Notes: a model not told the origin generated them from the sequence alone. A stretch of 64,000 bases of DNA from Pseudogemmobacter bohemicus (GCF_003290025.1 NZ_QNHG01000003.1:800841-864840); one strand, 5' to 3'; counted from the stretch's first letter, positions 8,820 to 18,857 are shown. Translations and numbers: made by a program.

Positions 8820-10597
8820 GCGTCCTTGGGGATCACCCGGAGCCTGAGCTCGCGCAGCTGTTCGTTGCTGGGCTCCGATGGTGCGTTCATCAGCAGATCC
8901 TCGGCGCGCTGGTTCATCGGGAACATGATGACCTCGCGGATATTGGTGGTATCCGCCAGCAGCATCACCAGCCGGTCGATCCCCGCCGCACAGCCACCAT
9001 GGGGCGGCGCGCCATATTTGAACGCCTTGACCATGCCGCCGAAGCGCTTGTCGACTTCCGAGTTCGGATAGCCCGCCAGCTCAAACGCCTTATACATGAT
9101 CTCAGGCTTATGGTTGCGGATGCCGCCCGAGATGATCTCATAGCCGTTGCAGGCCAGATCATATTGATAAGCATAGACGTTCAGCGGATCGCCCGACAGC
9201 GCCTCAAGCCCGCCTTGCGGCATCGAGAAGGGGTTGTGCGAGAAGTCGATCTTGCCCTCATCGGTCTTCTCATACATCGGAAAATCGACGATCCAGGCGA
9301 AGCGGAAGCTGTTTTCTTCGGTCAGTTTCAGCTCACGGCCGATCTCGTTGCGGGCGCGGCCTGCAACGGATTCGAACACATCGGGCTTGCCGCCGAGGAA
9401 GAAGACGGCGTCGCCAACGTCCAGACCCAGCGAGGTTCGGATCGCCTCGGTACGCTCTGCGCCGATGGCCTTGGCGATCGGGCCGGCAGCCTCGGTCGAG
9501 CCATCTTCGGCCTTGCGCCAGAAGATATAACCCATCCCCGGCAGGCCCTCTTTCTGCGCGAAGGCGTTCATGCGGTCGGCGAATTTGCGCGAGCCGCCGG
9601 TCGGCGCGGGAATGGCGCGGATCTCGGTGCCCTCGTTTTCCAGCAGGTTCGCGAAGATTGCAAAGCCCGAACCCCGGAAATGATCAGACACATCGACCAT
9701 TTTGATCGGGTTGCGAAGGTCGGGCTTGTCCGAGCCATACAATTTCAGCGAGTCGCGGTACGAGATCAGCGGCCAGTCGCTATAGACCTTGCGGCCGCCG
9801 CCGAATTCCTCGAACAGGCCCTGCAGCACCGGCTGCACGGTGGCGAAAACGTCTTCCTGGGTGACGAAAGACATCTCGATATCGAGCTGGTAGAAATCGG
9901 TGGGCGAGCGGTCGGCGCGCGGGTCTTCATCGCGGAAACAGGGCGCGATCTGGAAGTAGCGATCAAACCCGGCAACCTGGATCAGCTGTTTGAACTGCTG
10001 CGGTGCCTGCGGGAGCGCATAGAATTTACCCGGATGCAGACGCGACGGCACCAGGAAGTCGCGCGCGCCCTCGGGCGAAGACGCTGTGATGATCGGGGTC
10101 TGGAATTCGTTGAAGCCCTGATCCCACATCGCATTCCGGAGCCAGCGCACCACGTTCGAGCGCAGGATCATGTTCTTGTGCATCGTGTCGCGACGCAGAT
10201 CGAGGAAACGATAGGTGAGACGGGTTTCCTCGGGATATTCAGATTCGCCAAAGACCGGCAGCGGCAGGTCGCCGTCAACCGGGCCAAGCACCTCGATACC
10301 GGTGGCATAGACTTCGATCTCGCCGGTCGGGATCTTCGGGTTCACAAGGCTTGCATCACGCGCCTTCACCCGGCCATCAATCCGGATCACCCATTCCGAG
10401 CGCACCTTTTCCAGATCAGCAAAGGCGGCACTGTCGCTGTCGGCCAGCACCTGGGTGATGCCGTAATGGTCGCGCAGGTCGATGAACAGCACGCCGCCAT
10501 GATCCCGCACCCGATGGACCCAGCCCGAGAGACGCACCGTCTCGCCGACATTGGCATTGTTCAGGCCCGCACAGGTATGGCTGCGATAGGCGTGCAT
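8816..10597 (-). CDS. aspS: Aspartyl-tRNA synthetase (probably non-discriminating)
   Basis: This bacterial-type class IIb synthetase of 593 residues charges tRNA with aspartate. It has the OB-fold anticodon domain at the N-terminus, class II motif 2 ([21 protein letters not shown]) and motif 3 ([27 protein letters not shown]), with the GAD insertion between them. A His in [10 protein letters not shown] sits at the position that, in Pseudomonas aeruginosa AspRS (His31), is linked to relaxed tRNA specificity. That suggests Asp-tRNA(Asn) is also made for GatCAB amidation. A Shine-Dalgarno (AAGGGGA) is better spaced for the second of two adjacent ATGs, at 10597. Confidence 0.96.
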   Translation of the reverse strand: MHAYRSHTCAGLNNANVGETVRLSGWVHRVRDHGGVLFIDLRDHYGITQVLADSDSAAFADLEKVRSEWVIRIDGRVKARDASLVNPKIPTGEIEVYATGIEVLGPVDGDLPLPVFGESEYPEETRLTYRFLDLRRDTMHKNMILRSNVVRWLRNAMWDQGFNEFQTPIITASSPEGARDFLVPSRLHPGKFYALPQAPQQFKQLIQVAGFDRYFQIAPCFRDEDPRADRSPTDFYQLDIEMSFVTQEDVFATVQPVLQGLFEEFGGGRKVYSDWPLISYRDSLKLYGSDKPDLRNPIKMVDVSDHFRGSGFAIFANLLENEGTEIRAIPAPTGGSRKFADRMNAFAQKEGLPGMGYIFWRKAEDGSTEAAGPIAKAIGAERTEAIRTSLGLDVGDAVFFLGGKPDVFESVAGRARNEIGRELKLTEENSFRFAWIVDFPMYEKTDEGKIDFSHNPFSMPQGGLEALSGDPLNVYAYQYDLACNGYEIISGGIRNHKPEIMYKAFELAGYPNSEVDKRFGGMVKAFKYGAPPHGGCAAGIDRLVMLLADTTNIREVIMFPMNQRAEDLLMNAPSEPSNEQLRELRLRVIPKDA

Positions 10598-10688
10598 CAT
10601 CGTTCCCCTTTCCGAGGTGTGTTTGTTCGGCCTCGGTAAAACGCGGGTCGCGGGGTGAAGTCAAGCTTTGAGCGGGGGCGCATCAGCA

Positions 10689-10714
10689 AAAGGCCCGCCG
10701 GGGGGCGGGCCTTT
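10689..10714 (-). terminator. Rho-independent terminator of the purine import/XDH operon
   Basis: An 11-bp perfect stem (AAAGGCCCGCC at 10689-10699 and GGCGGGCCTTT at 10704-10714) with a four-base loop lies 17 bases past the BMP gene stop. Read on the minus strand it is followed by a short T run. Confidence 0.85.
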
Positions 10715-10730
10715 CACGAAGCATATCGGC

Positions 10731-11822
10731 TTATTTCGGAATCTCGCCGGTGATGCCTTCGACATAGAAGTTCATCGTGGCCAGCGCGCCGTCATCGGCC
10801 ACTTCGCCCTCGGCCAGCCAGGCCGAGCCGTCCTGCTTGTTCAGCGGGCCGGTGAAGGGGTGGTAAGTGCCGGCGGCGATATCGTCGCGCATCTTTTCGG
10901 CGGCAGCTTTCACATCTGCGGGAACCGCATCGGTGATCTCGCCGATTTCCACTTCGCCGCCTGCAATGCCTTCCCAGGCCGCCGATTGCTCATAGGTGCC
11001 ATCAAGCAGCGCGCCGACGCGTTTGACGTAATAGGGCGCCCAGTTGTCGATGATTGCCGAGACGCGCGGGCTGGGCTTATAGGCGGCCATATCCGAGGCC
11101 TGACCGAAGCCGATCACGCCCTCGACCTTTTGCGCTTCGGCCAGCGGTGCGGTGGAATCGGTATGTTGCAGGATCACGTCGACGCCCTGGTCGATCAGCG
11201 CCTTGGCGGCATCGGCCTCTTTCGCCGGGTCGAACCAGGTATAGGCCCAGACCACCGACATGGTGACATCCGGGTTCACCTTTTTGGCATGGATGAACGA
11301 GGCGTTGATGCCCTGGATCACTTCGGGGATCGGGTAAGAGCCGATATAGCCGATCTTGTTCGATTTGGTCATATGGCCCGCGATGGTGCCCATCACGGCG
11401 CGGCCCTCGTAGAAGCGCGCGTCATAGGTCGAGACATTCGGCTGGTCCCGCTTAAACCCGGTGGCATGTTCGAATTTGATATCCGGGAACTGGGCGGCGA
11501 CGGCATTGGTCGCATCCATGAAGCCAAACGAGGTGGTGAAGATGATATTGCAGCCATCCAGCGCAAACTGGGTGATGGCGCGTTCGGCATCGGCACCCTC
11601 GGGGACCGATTCCTGCCAGGCGATCTCGACCTTGTCGCCGTAAGCTTCGGTCAGCGCCAGCGCGCCCTGATGGTGCTGATAGGTCCAGCCGCCATCGCCG
11701 ATCGGGCCGACATAGATGAAGCAGGCCTTCACCTTTTCCAGGCCCTGGGCCATGGCAGAGCCGCCGCTCAGCGCAAGGCCAAGCCCGAATGCGGCGGTGG
11801 CCAGCAGGTTTCTGCGTTGCAT
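10731..11822 (-). CDS. BMP family ABC transporter substrate-binding protein (purine/nucleoside)
   Basis: The protein has 363 residues with a classical signal peptide ending AMAQG (cleavage about residue 25), so it acts in the periplasm. It belongs to the Bmp/PnrA-like family, whose members bind purine nucleosides or related ligands. Family stretches are FIYVGPIGDGGWTYQHHQG near the mature N-terminus and ITTSFGFMDA-like IIFTTSFGFMDATNA at about 115-130. It is the last gene of a minus-strand operon after two permeases and a two-domain ATPase, and is followed by a terminator. The xanthine dehydrogenase genes at the front of the same operon suggest a purine base such as xanthine, hypoxanthine or guanine as ligand. 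Confidence 0.9.
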   Translation of the reverse strand: MQRRNLLATAAFGLGLALSGGSAMAQGLEKVKACFIYVGPIGDGGWTYQHHQGALALTEAYGDKVEIAWQESVPEGADAERAITQFALDGCNIIFTTSFGFMDATNAVAAQFPDIKFEHATGFKRDQPNVSTYDARFYEGRAVMGTIAGHMTKSNKIGYIGSYPIPEVIQGINASFIHAKKVNPDVTMSVVWAYTWFDPAKEADAAKALIDQGVDVILQHTDSTAPLAEAQKVEGVIGFGQASDMAAYKPSPRVSAIIDNWAPYYVKRVGALLDGTYEQSAAWEGIAGGEVEIGEITDAVPADVKAAAEKMRDDIAAGTYHPFTGPLNKQDGSAWLAEGEVADDGALATMNFYVEGITGEIPK

Positions 11823-11872
11823 GGTTAGTCTCCCCTATCAGACCGGGGCAGCAGGCCCCGGCTTATGCTGCC

Positions 11873-12802
11873 TCAGCGAGAGGCGTGAAAATTCTGCCCC
11901 AGCGAGGCCGGCGCGCCAAGACTGCGCCCGCGTCCCGAGGACATGATGACAAGCACGATAATGGTGATGACGTAGGGCGCCATCGAAAGATATTCGACCG
12001 GGATGGCGTAGCCGGCAGCCTGGAGGTTTGGCCCCAGCACCATCAGCCCGCCGAAAAGCCAGGCCCCGAACAGCACACGACCGGGCCGCCAGGAGGCGAA
12101 GACCACGATGGCCAACGCGATCCAGCCCACGCCATTGGTCATATTGTCGGTCCATTGCGGCACGCGCACCAGGCTGACATAGGCGCCGCCCATCCCGGCC
12201 ATGGCGCCGCCGAACAGGATGCACAAGAGCCGGATCCGGTTGACCTTATAGCCAAGCGCATGGGCGGCCTCGTGGTTTTCACCGACCGCGCGGATGATCA
12301 GCCCGGCGCGGGTGCGGTTCAGCACAAACCAGGTGGCAAAAACCATGAAAAGTGAGAAATACACCACCCAGTCATGGCGAAAAAGCATCGGCCCGAGAAA
12401 GGGAATATCGCGCAGGAGGCCCAGCGGCACGGCGCCGGTCACCGGAGGCTTGATGCCGTTATAGCCCTGACCGGCCAGCGAGGAGACCCCGATCCCGAAC
12501 AGCGTCAGCGCGAGACCGGTGGCGACCTGGTTGGCCTGAAACACCTGGGTGAGGGCCGCGAAGATCAGCGAAAACGCCGCGCCACAGAGCGCGCCCGCGA
12601 TAAAGCCCGCCACCGCATTCTCCAGCGTTACCGCCGCGATAAAGCCGGTAACCGCGCCGATGATCATCATCCCCTCGACGCCGAGGTTGAGGACGCCCGA
12701 GCGCTCCACCACCGTCTCGCCAAGGGCTGCGAGCAGGATCGGCACTGCGCCGACCATGAGGGACGCCAGCAGGATCGCAATATCAAGACCGCCGACGATC
12801 AT
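11873..12802 (-). CDS. Nucleoside/purine-type ABC transporter permease (second subunit)
   Basis: This inner-membrane permease of 309 residues has about eight to ten transmembrane segments and belongs to the BPD_transp_2 (LivH/RbsC-like) family, in the YufQ-type branch that partners BMP binding proteins. Characteristic stretches are GETVVERSGVLNLGVEGMM near the N-terminus and GENHEAAHALGYKVNRIRLL, the cytoplasmic coupling loop. The start overlaps the preceding permease stop by four bases, and the binding-protein gene follows after 50 bases. It should form the membrane channel with the product of 12799-13893. Confidence 0.92.
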   Translation of the reverse strand: MIVGGLDIAILLASLMVGAVPILLAALGETVVERSGVLNLGVEGMMIIGAVTGFIAAVTLENAVAGFIAGALCGAAFSLIFAALTQVFQANQVATGLALTLFGIGVSSLAGQGYNGIKPPVTGAVPLGLLRDIPFLGPMLFRHDWVVYFSLFMVFATWFVLNRTRAGLIIRAVGENHEAAHALGYKVNRIRLLCILFGGAMAGMGGAYVSLVRVPQWTDNMTNGVGWIALAIVVFASWRPGRVLFGAWLFGGLMVLGPNLQAAGYAIPVEYLSMAPYVITIIVLVIMSSGRGRSLGAPASLGQNFHASR

Positions 12803-13893
12803 GCGCCTGCCCCTTTCACCCGCGCCGCGCCATAGCGGATGCGGTAATTCGTCAGCATATCAACGCCCAGCAGGAAGAAGAGCAACATCCCCTGAAAGAC
12901 CTGGATCGAGGCGGCAGGCAGGTTCAGACGCGATTCTGCCAGGCTGCCGCCCACATAGGTCAGTGCCATCAGCAGACCGGCAAAGATGATGCCAAGCGGA
13001 TTCAGCCGGCCAAGAAAGGCCACGATGATCGCGGTAAACCCGTAGCCGGTGGCGAAATTCTCGGTGATCTGGCCCGAGGGACCGCTGGCCTCGAATATCC
13101 CGGCAAGCCCGGCCAGGGCGCCGGCAAAGCCAAGGCAGAAGATCACCAGCCTTGTGGGGCTGACCCCGTGAAAACGCGCGGCGCGCGGTGCCTGACCGGC
13201 AAGGCGGATGCGAAAGCCGATGCCGTGCCGGGTCAGCAGCACATAGGCCGCCACCGCCACGCCAAGCGCCGCGACCGCGCCCCAGTGAAAGCCCGACCGC
13301 TCGATCAGGTCGAGATTGCGCGCCGCCGGATAGGTCGAGAAATTGCGGCTGCCGGGAAAGCCCATGCCGTCGGGGTTCCTGAGAAAGCTGAACGAGGCTT
13401 TCGCAAGGATCGCCTGGGCGACATAGACCAGCATGAGCGATACGAGAATCTCATTGGTGTTGAATTTGGTCTTCAGAATGGCCGGGATCATCGCCCAGGC
13501 CCAGCCTCCGAAAGCGCCGGCTGCCACCATCAGGGGAAAGATCAGCCGGTTCTCTGTGGGGAAAAAGGCCAGCCCGACCGAGGCGCCGATGATGGCGCCC
13601 ATGATATACTGGCCCTCGGCGCCGATATTCCAGATGCCGGCCCGGAACCCCATGGCAAGGCCGACCGCGATCAGGATCAGGGGGGCTGCCTTGATGAAAA
13701 GCTGGGCGCGGAAATATGAGGCATTGGTGCCCGCCAGCGGATCCCAGAAGATCGTGCGGATCACCGTGAACGGGTTCGAGCCGAGCAGCGCGAACAGCAA
13801 CCCGCCCGCCACCATGGTCAGGATGACCGCCAGCACCGGCGTGAACCAGAGCCAGAATTGCGAGGGATTGGCGCGTCTTTCCAGACTCAGCAT
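12799..13893 (-). CDS. Nucleoside/purine-type ABC transporter permease (first subunit)
   Basis: This polytopic permease of 364 residues is of the YufP type. Recognisable segments are IWNIGAEGQYIMGAI near residues 100-115 and LAGQAPRAARFHGVSPTRL near 230-248, the ATPase-contacting loop. ATG 13893 is chosen because the upstream in-frame codons (MDGAAGG...) come from the palindrome-containing spacer and lack conservation. The gene sits 96 bases after the ATPase gene; that spacer carries two perfect palindromes. Confidence 0.92.
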   Translation of the reverse strand: MLSLERRANPSQFWLWFTPVLAVILTMVAGGLLFALLGSNPFTVIRTIFWDPLAGTNASYFRAQLFIKAAPLILIAVGLAMGFRAGIWNIGAEGQYIMGAIIGASVGLAFFPTENRLIFPLMVAAGAFGGWAWAMIPAILKTKFNTNEILVSLMLVYVAQAILAKASFSFLRNPDGMGFPGSRNFSTYPAARNLDLIERSGFHWGAVAALGVAVAAYVLLTRHGIGFRIRLAGQAPRAARFHGVSPTRLVIFCLGFAGALAGLAGIFEASGPSGQITENFATGYGFTAIIVAFLGRLNPLGIIFAGLLMALTYVGGSLAESRLNLPAASIQVFQGMLLFFLLGVDMLTNYRIRYGAARVKGAGA

Positions 13894-13922
13894 AGGGCGC
13901 CCCCGTCCGCCAGCCGCACCGT

Positions 13923-13966
13923 CCAATTCCTTGCAAGGAATTGGTCCGATTTCTTTGAAGAAATCG
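13923..13966. repeat. Paired palindromes in an operon spacer
   Basis: Two perfect palindromes lie two bases apart. The first, 13923-13944, is 22 bp with no loop (half CCAATTCCTTG). The second, 13947-13966, has 9-bp arms CGATTTCTT and AAGAAATCG around TG. They occupy the only sizeable gap inside the importer operon. A second pair of the same design, with different sequence, lies at 41594-41640. They may form RNA hairpins that tune expression or stability within the operon. Confidence 0.85.
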
Positions 13967-13989
13967 TCCCCCTGGCTGGCCTTCGCGCC

Positions 13990-15522
13990 TCAGCCCGCAT
14001 GATGCGCCTCCTCCATCCCATGGGCGCCGCCCATCATCAGACCGATCTCTTCCGTGCTCAGCCCTTCGACCGGGCGCGGTGCCGAGAGGCGCCCGAGGTT
14101 CAGCACCGCAAATGTGTCGGCGATTTCCATCAGCTCGTCGAGATCCTGGCTGATCACCACCACCGCCGCCCCCTGGCCCGCGCAGTCAAGGATCTTTTGC
14201 CGGATCGCGCTGGCCGCCGCCGCGTCCACCCCCCATGTCGGCTGGTTGATCACGATCACATCGGCGCCCTGTTTCAGCTCTCGCCCCATCAGGAATTTCT
14301 GCAGGTTCCCCCCTGACAGCGCCCGCGCCGCCACATCGGGCCCCGGCGTGCGCACGTCATAATCGCGGATCACCTCTTCGGTGAATTCCCGCGTCTTCGC
14401 CCTGCGGATAAAGCCGCGATCGGCCAGCCCCATCCGGATCGAAGCCGTCAGCCAGGCATTGTCCACAAGGCTCATATCCGGCGCCGCCGCATGGCCGTAG
14501 CGGTCTTCGGGCGCAGCCACCAGCCCCGACCGCCGCCGCCCTGCCGGGCCAAGCCCGCCGATCGGCCTGCCTGCAAGCCGGATCGCCCCGGCGGGCGCGG
14601 GCAATTCCCCCGACAGCGCCAGCAAGAGCTCATCCTGGCCATTCCCGGCAACCCCGGCGATCCCCAGAACCTCGCCCTTTCGCAGGCTGAACCCCACCTC
14701 TTTCAGCGCGGTGCCAAAGGGGATCGGCGAGGCCAGCGACAGTCCCGTGACCTCCAGCGCGATCTCGCCCCTGGTCTGCGGTCGCCGCGCTGGCACCGCC
14801 AGCGAGGCGCCCACCATCAACTCTGCCATCTCGCGCGCCGAGCGCTCGCGCGGGGTGCAGGTTGCCACCACCCGCCCGCGCCTGAGGATCGTCGCCTCGT
14901 CGCAGAGCGCCCGGATCTCTTCCAGCTTATGGCTGATGTAAAGGATAGAGGTCCCCGCCGCCGCCAGCTGCCGGAGCGTCTTAAACAGGATCTCCACCTC
15001 CTGCGGCGTCAGCACCGAGGTCGGCTCGTCCATGATCAGCAGTTTCGGATCCTGAAGCAGGCAGCGGATGATCTCCACCCGCTGCCGCTCACCCGCGGAA
15101 AGGTCGCCGATATTGCGGCCGGGATCAAGCGGCAGGCCGTAAGCCTCTGACACCTCGCGGATACGCGCCGCAAGCGCCTTCATCGCCGGCGGGTTCTCCA
15201 TCCCGAGTGCTACATTCTCGGCCACGCTCAGCGCCTCGAACAGGCTGAAATGCTGGAATACCATCGCGACACCCAGCCGCCGCGCCTCGGCCGGACGCGC
15301 CGGCGCATAGGGGGCGCCGCGCAGGGTCATGCGGCCCTGATCCGGCCGCACCAGCCCGTAGATCATTTTTACCAGCGTCGATTTCCCGGCGCCGTTCTCG
15401 CCCAGCAGCGCATGGATCTCGCCCTCGCGGATGGTGAAAGAGACATCGCTGTTGGCGATGACACCGGGATAGGCCCTGGTCAGGCCCTCCAGCCGCAAAA
15501 GCTCATCCGAACCGGCTGTCAT
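13990..15522 (-). CDS. Two-domain ABC transporter ATP-binding protein (purine/nucleoside importer)
   Basis: This 510-residue protein has two ABC domains in tandem, as in RbsA/YufO-type ATPases. Domain 1 has Walker A GENGAGKST (residues 41-49), signature LSAGERQRVEI and Walker B LLIMDEPTS. Domain 2 has a degenerate Walker A (GVAGNGQDE), signature LSGGNLQK and VIVINQPTWGVD, the usual asymmetric arrangement in this family. It energises uptake through the two permeases downstream. Its start overlaps the end of xdhC by 20 bases, placing importer and xanthine dehydrogenase in one transcript. Confidence 0.93.
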   Translation of the reverse strand: MTAGSDELLRLEGLTRAYPGVIANSDVSFTIREGEIHALLGENGAGKSTLVKMIYGLVRPDQGRMTLRGAPYAPARPAEARRLGVAMVFQHFSLFEALSVAENVALGMENPPAMKALAARIREVSEAYGLPLDPGRNIGDLSAGERQRVEIIRCLLQDPKLLIMDEPTSVLTPQEVEILFKTLRQLAAAGTSILYISHKLEEIRALCDEATILRRGRVVATCTPRERSAREMAELMVGASLAVPARRPQTRGEIALEVTGLSLASPIPFGTALKEVGFSLRKGEVLGIAGVAGNGQDELLLALSGELPAPAGAIRLAGRPIGGLGPAGRRRSGLVAAPEDRYGHAAAPDMSLVDNAWLTASIRMGLADRGFIRRAKTREFTEEVIRDYDVRTPGPDVAARALSGGNLQKFLMGRELKQGADVIVINQPTWGVDAAAASAIRQKILDCAGQGAAVVVISQDLDELMEIADTFAVLNLGRLSAPRPVEGLSTEEIGLMMGGAHGMEEAHHAG

Positions 15523-16507
15523 CCGCGATCCCCGCCCTTTCCGTCCGCCGGGCTCCGGAGGCAGTTCCGGATTCCCGTTTCCGTTTCAATAGTTGCACCG
15601 CCACCCCGACCGCAATGGCCTGAGGGTGCTTGCCCAGGTTCATATCACCAATCGGCGAGGTGATGCGCGAAATTTCAGCCGCTTCATGCCCAAGCCCGAC
15701 CAGGCGGCTGCGAAACCGTGCCCCTTTCGTGACCGAGCCGATCAGCCCGATTCCCCCCGTTTTGTGCAAAAGCAGCCGGTGGCACAGGTCCAGATCCAGC
15801 GCATGCGAGAAGGTGACGATCAGATGCTGCGCATCCGGCGGGGCATGGCGGACCAGAGCCGCGGGGTCTTCGGCCCAGAGCGCATCGACCTCTGATGGCA
15901 GCGTCTCGGGGAAGCGCTCGCGCAGGGTATCAATCCAGGTCAGCGCGAAATCGGGCAGCGGCCCGAAGACCGAGACCAGCGCCCGCCCGACATGGCCCGC
16001 CCCCCAGATCCAGAGCGGGCAGGGCCGGTCCGCCAGCGGTTCCGCCAGCCAGCCGGCGGAAAGCAGCGGGCCACCCTGCCAGGCCTGACCCTTGCGCGCC
16101 CGGGCAAGGGCGCGGCGGATCACAAAGGGCATTGCAGCCGCCCCGGCCTCGCGCGCAGACGCCACAACCGGGCGGGCAATCACGCTGCCGGTGATCGCCT
16201 CAAGGCGCGGCAGATCCCAGATCTCGCTGACCAGATCGACCACGCCGCCGCAGCATTGCCCCAGCCCGGGCCCAAGCGCATGGCGCGTGAGGCTGCCGGT
16301 CTCACTCCGGGCCAGCATCCGCCGCGCCTCACCCACCGCCAGGAATTCCAGCGCGCCGCCGCCGATGGTGCCGGCCTGGCCGCTGCCCCAGACCAGCATC
16401 GAAGCCCCATCCTCGCGCGGCGAAGATCCCTGATGCCCGGCGATCACCACCCGCACGACCGGCCCATGGCCCGCAATGGCCTGGCGCAATGCGACCCGGT
16501 CAAACAT
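15503..16507 (-). CDS. xdhC: Xanthine dehydrogenase accessory protein XdhC
   Basis: At 334 residues this protein belongs to the XdhC/CoxI family. XdhC binds molybdenum cofactor, promotes its sulfuration and delivers it to the XdhB subunit. The N-terminal XdhC_CoxI domain shows GHQGSSPREDGASMLV and GTIGGGALEF, and a C-terminal Rossmann part has IWGAGHVGRAL. ATG 16507 overlaps the xdhB stop by eight bases, and the 3' end overlaps the ATPase gene by 20. The gene order xdhA-xdhB-xdhC is the standard one. Confidence 0.94.
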   Translation of the reverse strand: MFDRVALRQAIAGHGPVVRVVIAGHQGSSPREDGASMLVWGSGQAGTIGGGALEFLAVGEARRMLARSETGSLTRHALGPGLGQCCGGVVDLVSEIWDLPRLEAITGSVIARPVVASAREAGAAAMPFVIRRALARARKGQAWQGGPLLSAGWLAEPLADRPCPLWIWGAGHVGRALVSVFGPLPDFALTWIDTLRERFPETLPSEVDALWAEDPAALVRHAPPDAQHLIVTFSHALDLDLCHRLLLHKTGGIGLIGSVTKGARFRSRLVGLGHEAAEISRITSPIGDMNLGKHPQAIAVGVAVQLLKRKRESGTASGARRTERAGIADDSRFG

Positions 16508-18857
16508 CGCGCCTGACCCTTTCCACCGCTGCCAGCACCGCCTCGGGCGTCGCGGGCGCCACCAGGTCTGGCCAGATCCGGCCAGCGCCGCAGGCCGCCA
16601 CCGCCTCGGAAAGCGCCGTAAAGACCGAGATCCCCAGCATGAAGGGCGGCTCACCCACCGCCTTGGACCGCCCCACCGTCGCCTCGGGATTGGGCCGGTT
16701 CCACAGCTCAACGTTGAAAATGCGCGGCCGGTCGGAACAGGCGGGGATCTTGTAGGTCGAGGGCGCATGGGTCATCAGTCGGCCCTGTCGGTCCCAGACC
16801 AGCTCTTCGGTGGTCAGCCAGCCGGCCCCCTGGACATAGGCGCCCTCGATCTGGCCGATATCAATCGCCGGATTCAGCGGAGACCCCGTATCATGCAGGA
16901 TATCCGCGCGCAGGATGCGGTTCTCGCCGGTCAGGCTGTCGATCACCACCTCGCTCACCGCCGCGCCATAGGCAAAATACAAAAACGGCCGCCCTTCGCC
17001 CTTCACGCGGTCCCAGGTGATCTTCGGCGTGGCATAATAGCCGGTTGAAGACAGCGAAATGCGCGCCTGGTAGGCCCAGGCGGCAACGCGGGCAAAGGGG
17101 TATTCCTCGCCCGCCACCCGTACCAGCCCGCCCTCAAACCGCACAGAACCGGGCGCGACCTGGTGCTTTTCGGCCAGAAACGCCGCCAGCCGCCCCCGGA
17201 TCACCAAAGCCGCCTCGCGCGCGGCCATGCCATTCAGATCCGAGCCCGACGAGGCCGCCGTCGCCGAAGTATTCGGCACTTTCGCGGTATCGGTGGCGGT
17301 GATGCGGATACCCTCTGCCTCCAGCCCGAACACCTCCGCCACCACCTGGGCGACCTTTTGATTCAGCCCCTGGCCCATCTCGGTACCGCCATGGTTCAGA
17401 TGGACCGAGCCATCCTGATAAAGATGCACCAGCGCCCCCGCCTGGTTGAGCCAGGTCAGCGTGAAGGAAATCCCGAACTTCACCGGCACCAGCGCAATCC
17501 CGCGTTTCAACACCTTTGAACCCGCATTCCAGGCCGTAATCTCTGCCTTGCGTGCCAGATAGCCCGCGCTCTCCGCCAGCCGCGCCACCAGCTCATGCCC
17601 GACAAAATCCTCCACCGGCATGTGATAGGGCGTCTTCTGAACTGTCCTCTTCCTCTTGACGGAAATACTCCGGGGGGCTCCGGGGGGCTGGCCCCCCGGC
17701 TCCGCCGCAGCCTCATAGAAATTCGCCCGCCGCACCTCCAGCGGCTCGCGACCAAGGGCAAAAGCCACATGATCCATCACCCGTTCGATACCGATCATGC
17801 CCTGCGGCCCGCCAAAGCCCCGGAATGCCGTGGCCGAGGCGGTATTGGTCCTCAGCCGGTGGCTCTCGATACGGATCGCCGGCAGAAAGTAGCAGTTATC
17901 CGCGTGCAGCATGGCGCGGTCGGCGACCGGCAAGGACAGATCCTGGCTCCAGCCGCAGCGGAAGAGATGGGTGAAAGCCAGCCCCAGCACACGACCCTGA
18001 TCATCAAACCCGGCCTCGTAGCGGATCTCCAGATCATGGCGCTTGCCGGTGATCACCATATCATCGTCGCGGTCATAGCGCATTTTGCAGGCGCGACCGG
18101 TCAGCCGCGCCGCCACCGCGCAGGCGATGGCCAGCGCATTGCCCTGGCTTTCCTTGCCACCGAAACCACCCCCCATGCGCCGCGTCTCGACCCGGACCGC
18201 GGCCATTGGCAGATGCAGCGCATGGGCGACCTTGTGCTGAATCTCGCTTGGATGCTGGGTCGATGACAGGATATGCATCCCGTCCTCCTGCGGCAGCGCC
18301 GCCGCGATCTGGCCTTCGAGGTAGAAATGCTCCTGCCCGCCGACGGGAAAGCGCCCTCCGATCCGGTGCGGAGCGGTTGCGATCGCGGCCGCCGCATCAC
18401 CCCGGGCCCAGATCACCGGCCCCTGCTCGAACCGGCTGCCGGCGGCAAGCGCCTCCTCAATGGTCAGGATCGGTGCCTCTTCCCGGTAGTCGATCCGCGC
18501 CAGCCGCGCCGCGCGCCGCGCGTCCAGATGGCTTTCAGCCACCAGGATGAACAAGGGCTGGCCGTGGAAATGGATGGCATCGGGGCTGAGGAGCGGCTCG
18601 TCATGGGTCGAGGGGGAGCAATCCGGCACCGCGCCGAACTCGGTCACCAGGTCTTCGGCGGTGATCACCCGCACCACGCCCGGCGCCGCCAGCACCGGGG
18701 CAAGGTCGATCCGGTCAACCCGCCCGCGCGTGATGGTGGCAAGACCAAAGGCCAGATGCAGCGCGCCCTGGGGCAACGGAATATCATCGAGGTAACGCGC
18801 GGTTCCCGCGACATGCAAAGGCGCGGAATCATGGGGAAGAGGTTTGCCGATGCTCAT
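16500..18857 (-). CDS. xdhB: Xanthine dehydrogenase molybdopterin-binding subunit, with an in-frame repeat insertion
   Basis: At 785 residues this is the large molybdenum subunit of xanthine dehydrogenase, oxidising hypoxanthine and xanthine to urate in the cytoplasm. The molybdopterin motif GGGFGGKE is at about residues 229-236, followed by the usual [10 protein letters not shown] (about 345-354) and GGTEMGQGL. Residues of about 384-405 ([11 protein letters not shown] and SVKRKR) have no counterpart in typical XdhB. They are encoded by a dispersed repeat lying antisense at 17650-17704, in frame between RRANFYE and [10 protein letters not shown]. The start overlaps xdhA by four bases. The insertion falls in a surface-type linker, so activity may be kept; that is inference. 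Confidence 0.93.
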   Translation of the reverse strand: MSIGKPLPHDSAPLHVAGTARYLDDIPLPQGALHLAFGLATITRGRVDRIDLAPVLAAPGVVRVITAEDLVTEFGAVPDCSPSTHDEPLLSPDAIHFHGQPLFILVAESHLDARRAARLARIDYREEAPILTIEEALAAGSRFEQGPVIWARGDAAAAIATAPHRIGGRFPVGGQEHFYLEGQIAAALPQEDGMHILSSTQHPSEIQHKVAHALHLPMAAVRVETRRMGGGFGGKESQGNALAIACAVAARLTGRACKMRYDRDDDMVITGKRHDLEIRYEAGFDDQGRVLGLAFTHLFRCGWSQDLSLPVADRAMLHADNCYFLPAIRIESHRLRTNTASATAFRGFGGPQGMIGIERVMDHVAFALGREPLEVRRANFYEAAAEPGGQPPGAPRSISVKRKRTVQKTPYHMPVEDFVGHELVARLAESAGYLARKAEITAWNAGSKVLKRGIALVPVKFGISFTLTWLNQAGALVHLYQDGSVHLNHGGTEMGQGLNQKVAQVVAEVFGLEAEGIRITATDTAKVPNTSATAASSGSDLNGMAAREAALVIRGRLAAFLAEKHQVAPGSVRFEGGLVRVAGEEYPFARVAAWAYQARISLSSTGYYATPKITWDRVKGEGRPFLYFAYGAAVSEVVIDSLTGENRILRADILHDTGSPLNPAIDIGQIEGAYVQGAGWLTTEELVWDRQGRLMTHAPSTYKIPACSDRPRIFNVELWNRPNPEATVGRSKAVGEPPFMLGISVFTALSEAVAACGAGRIWPDLVAPATPEAVLAAVERVRRDV
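17650..17704 (+). repeat. Dispersed palindromic element, copy 1 (inside xdhB)
   Basis: The element reads TTCCTCTTGAC at 17650-17660, then an AAATACTCCGGGG core, then a GC hairpin CCGGGGGGC / GCCCCCCGG (17680-17688 with 17691-17699). Three further copies share this layout: the reverse complement of 19699-19771, 29590-29636, and the reverse complement of 30141-30190. Here it lies antisense within xdhB and is translated without breaking the frame. Confidence 0.85.

Noticed and set aside
7404..9071. Plus-strand open frame of 555 codons over the GNAT, DUF1993 and aspS 3' region
   Set aside because: It runs antisense through three recognisable minus-strand genes, is Arg/Pro/Ser-rich and has no motif.
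15503..16768. xdhC with the longer upstream start at 16768
   Set aside because: The extra 87 codons lie inside xdhB, are Arg/Pro-rich and not family-like; ATG 16507 gives the expected [11 protein letters not shown] start.
16500..18857. xdhB as a pseudogene because of the inserted element
   Set aside because: The frame is open throughout and cofactor motifs are intact; the insertion lies in a linker.
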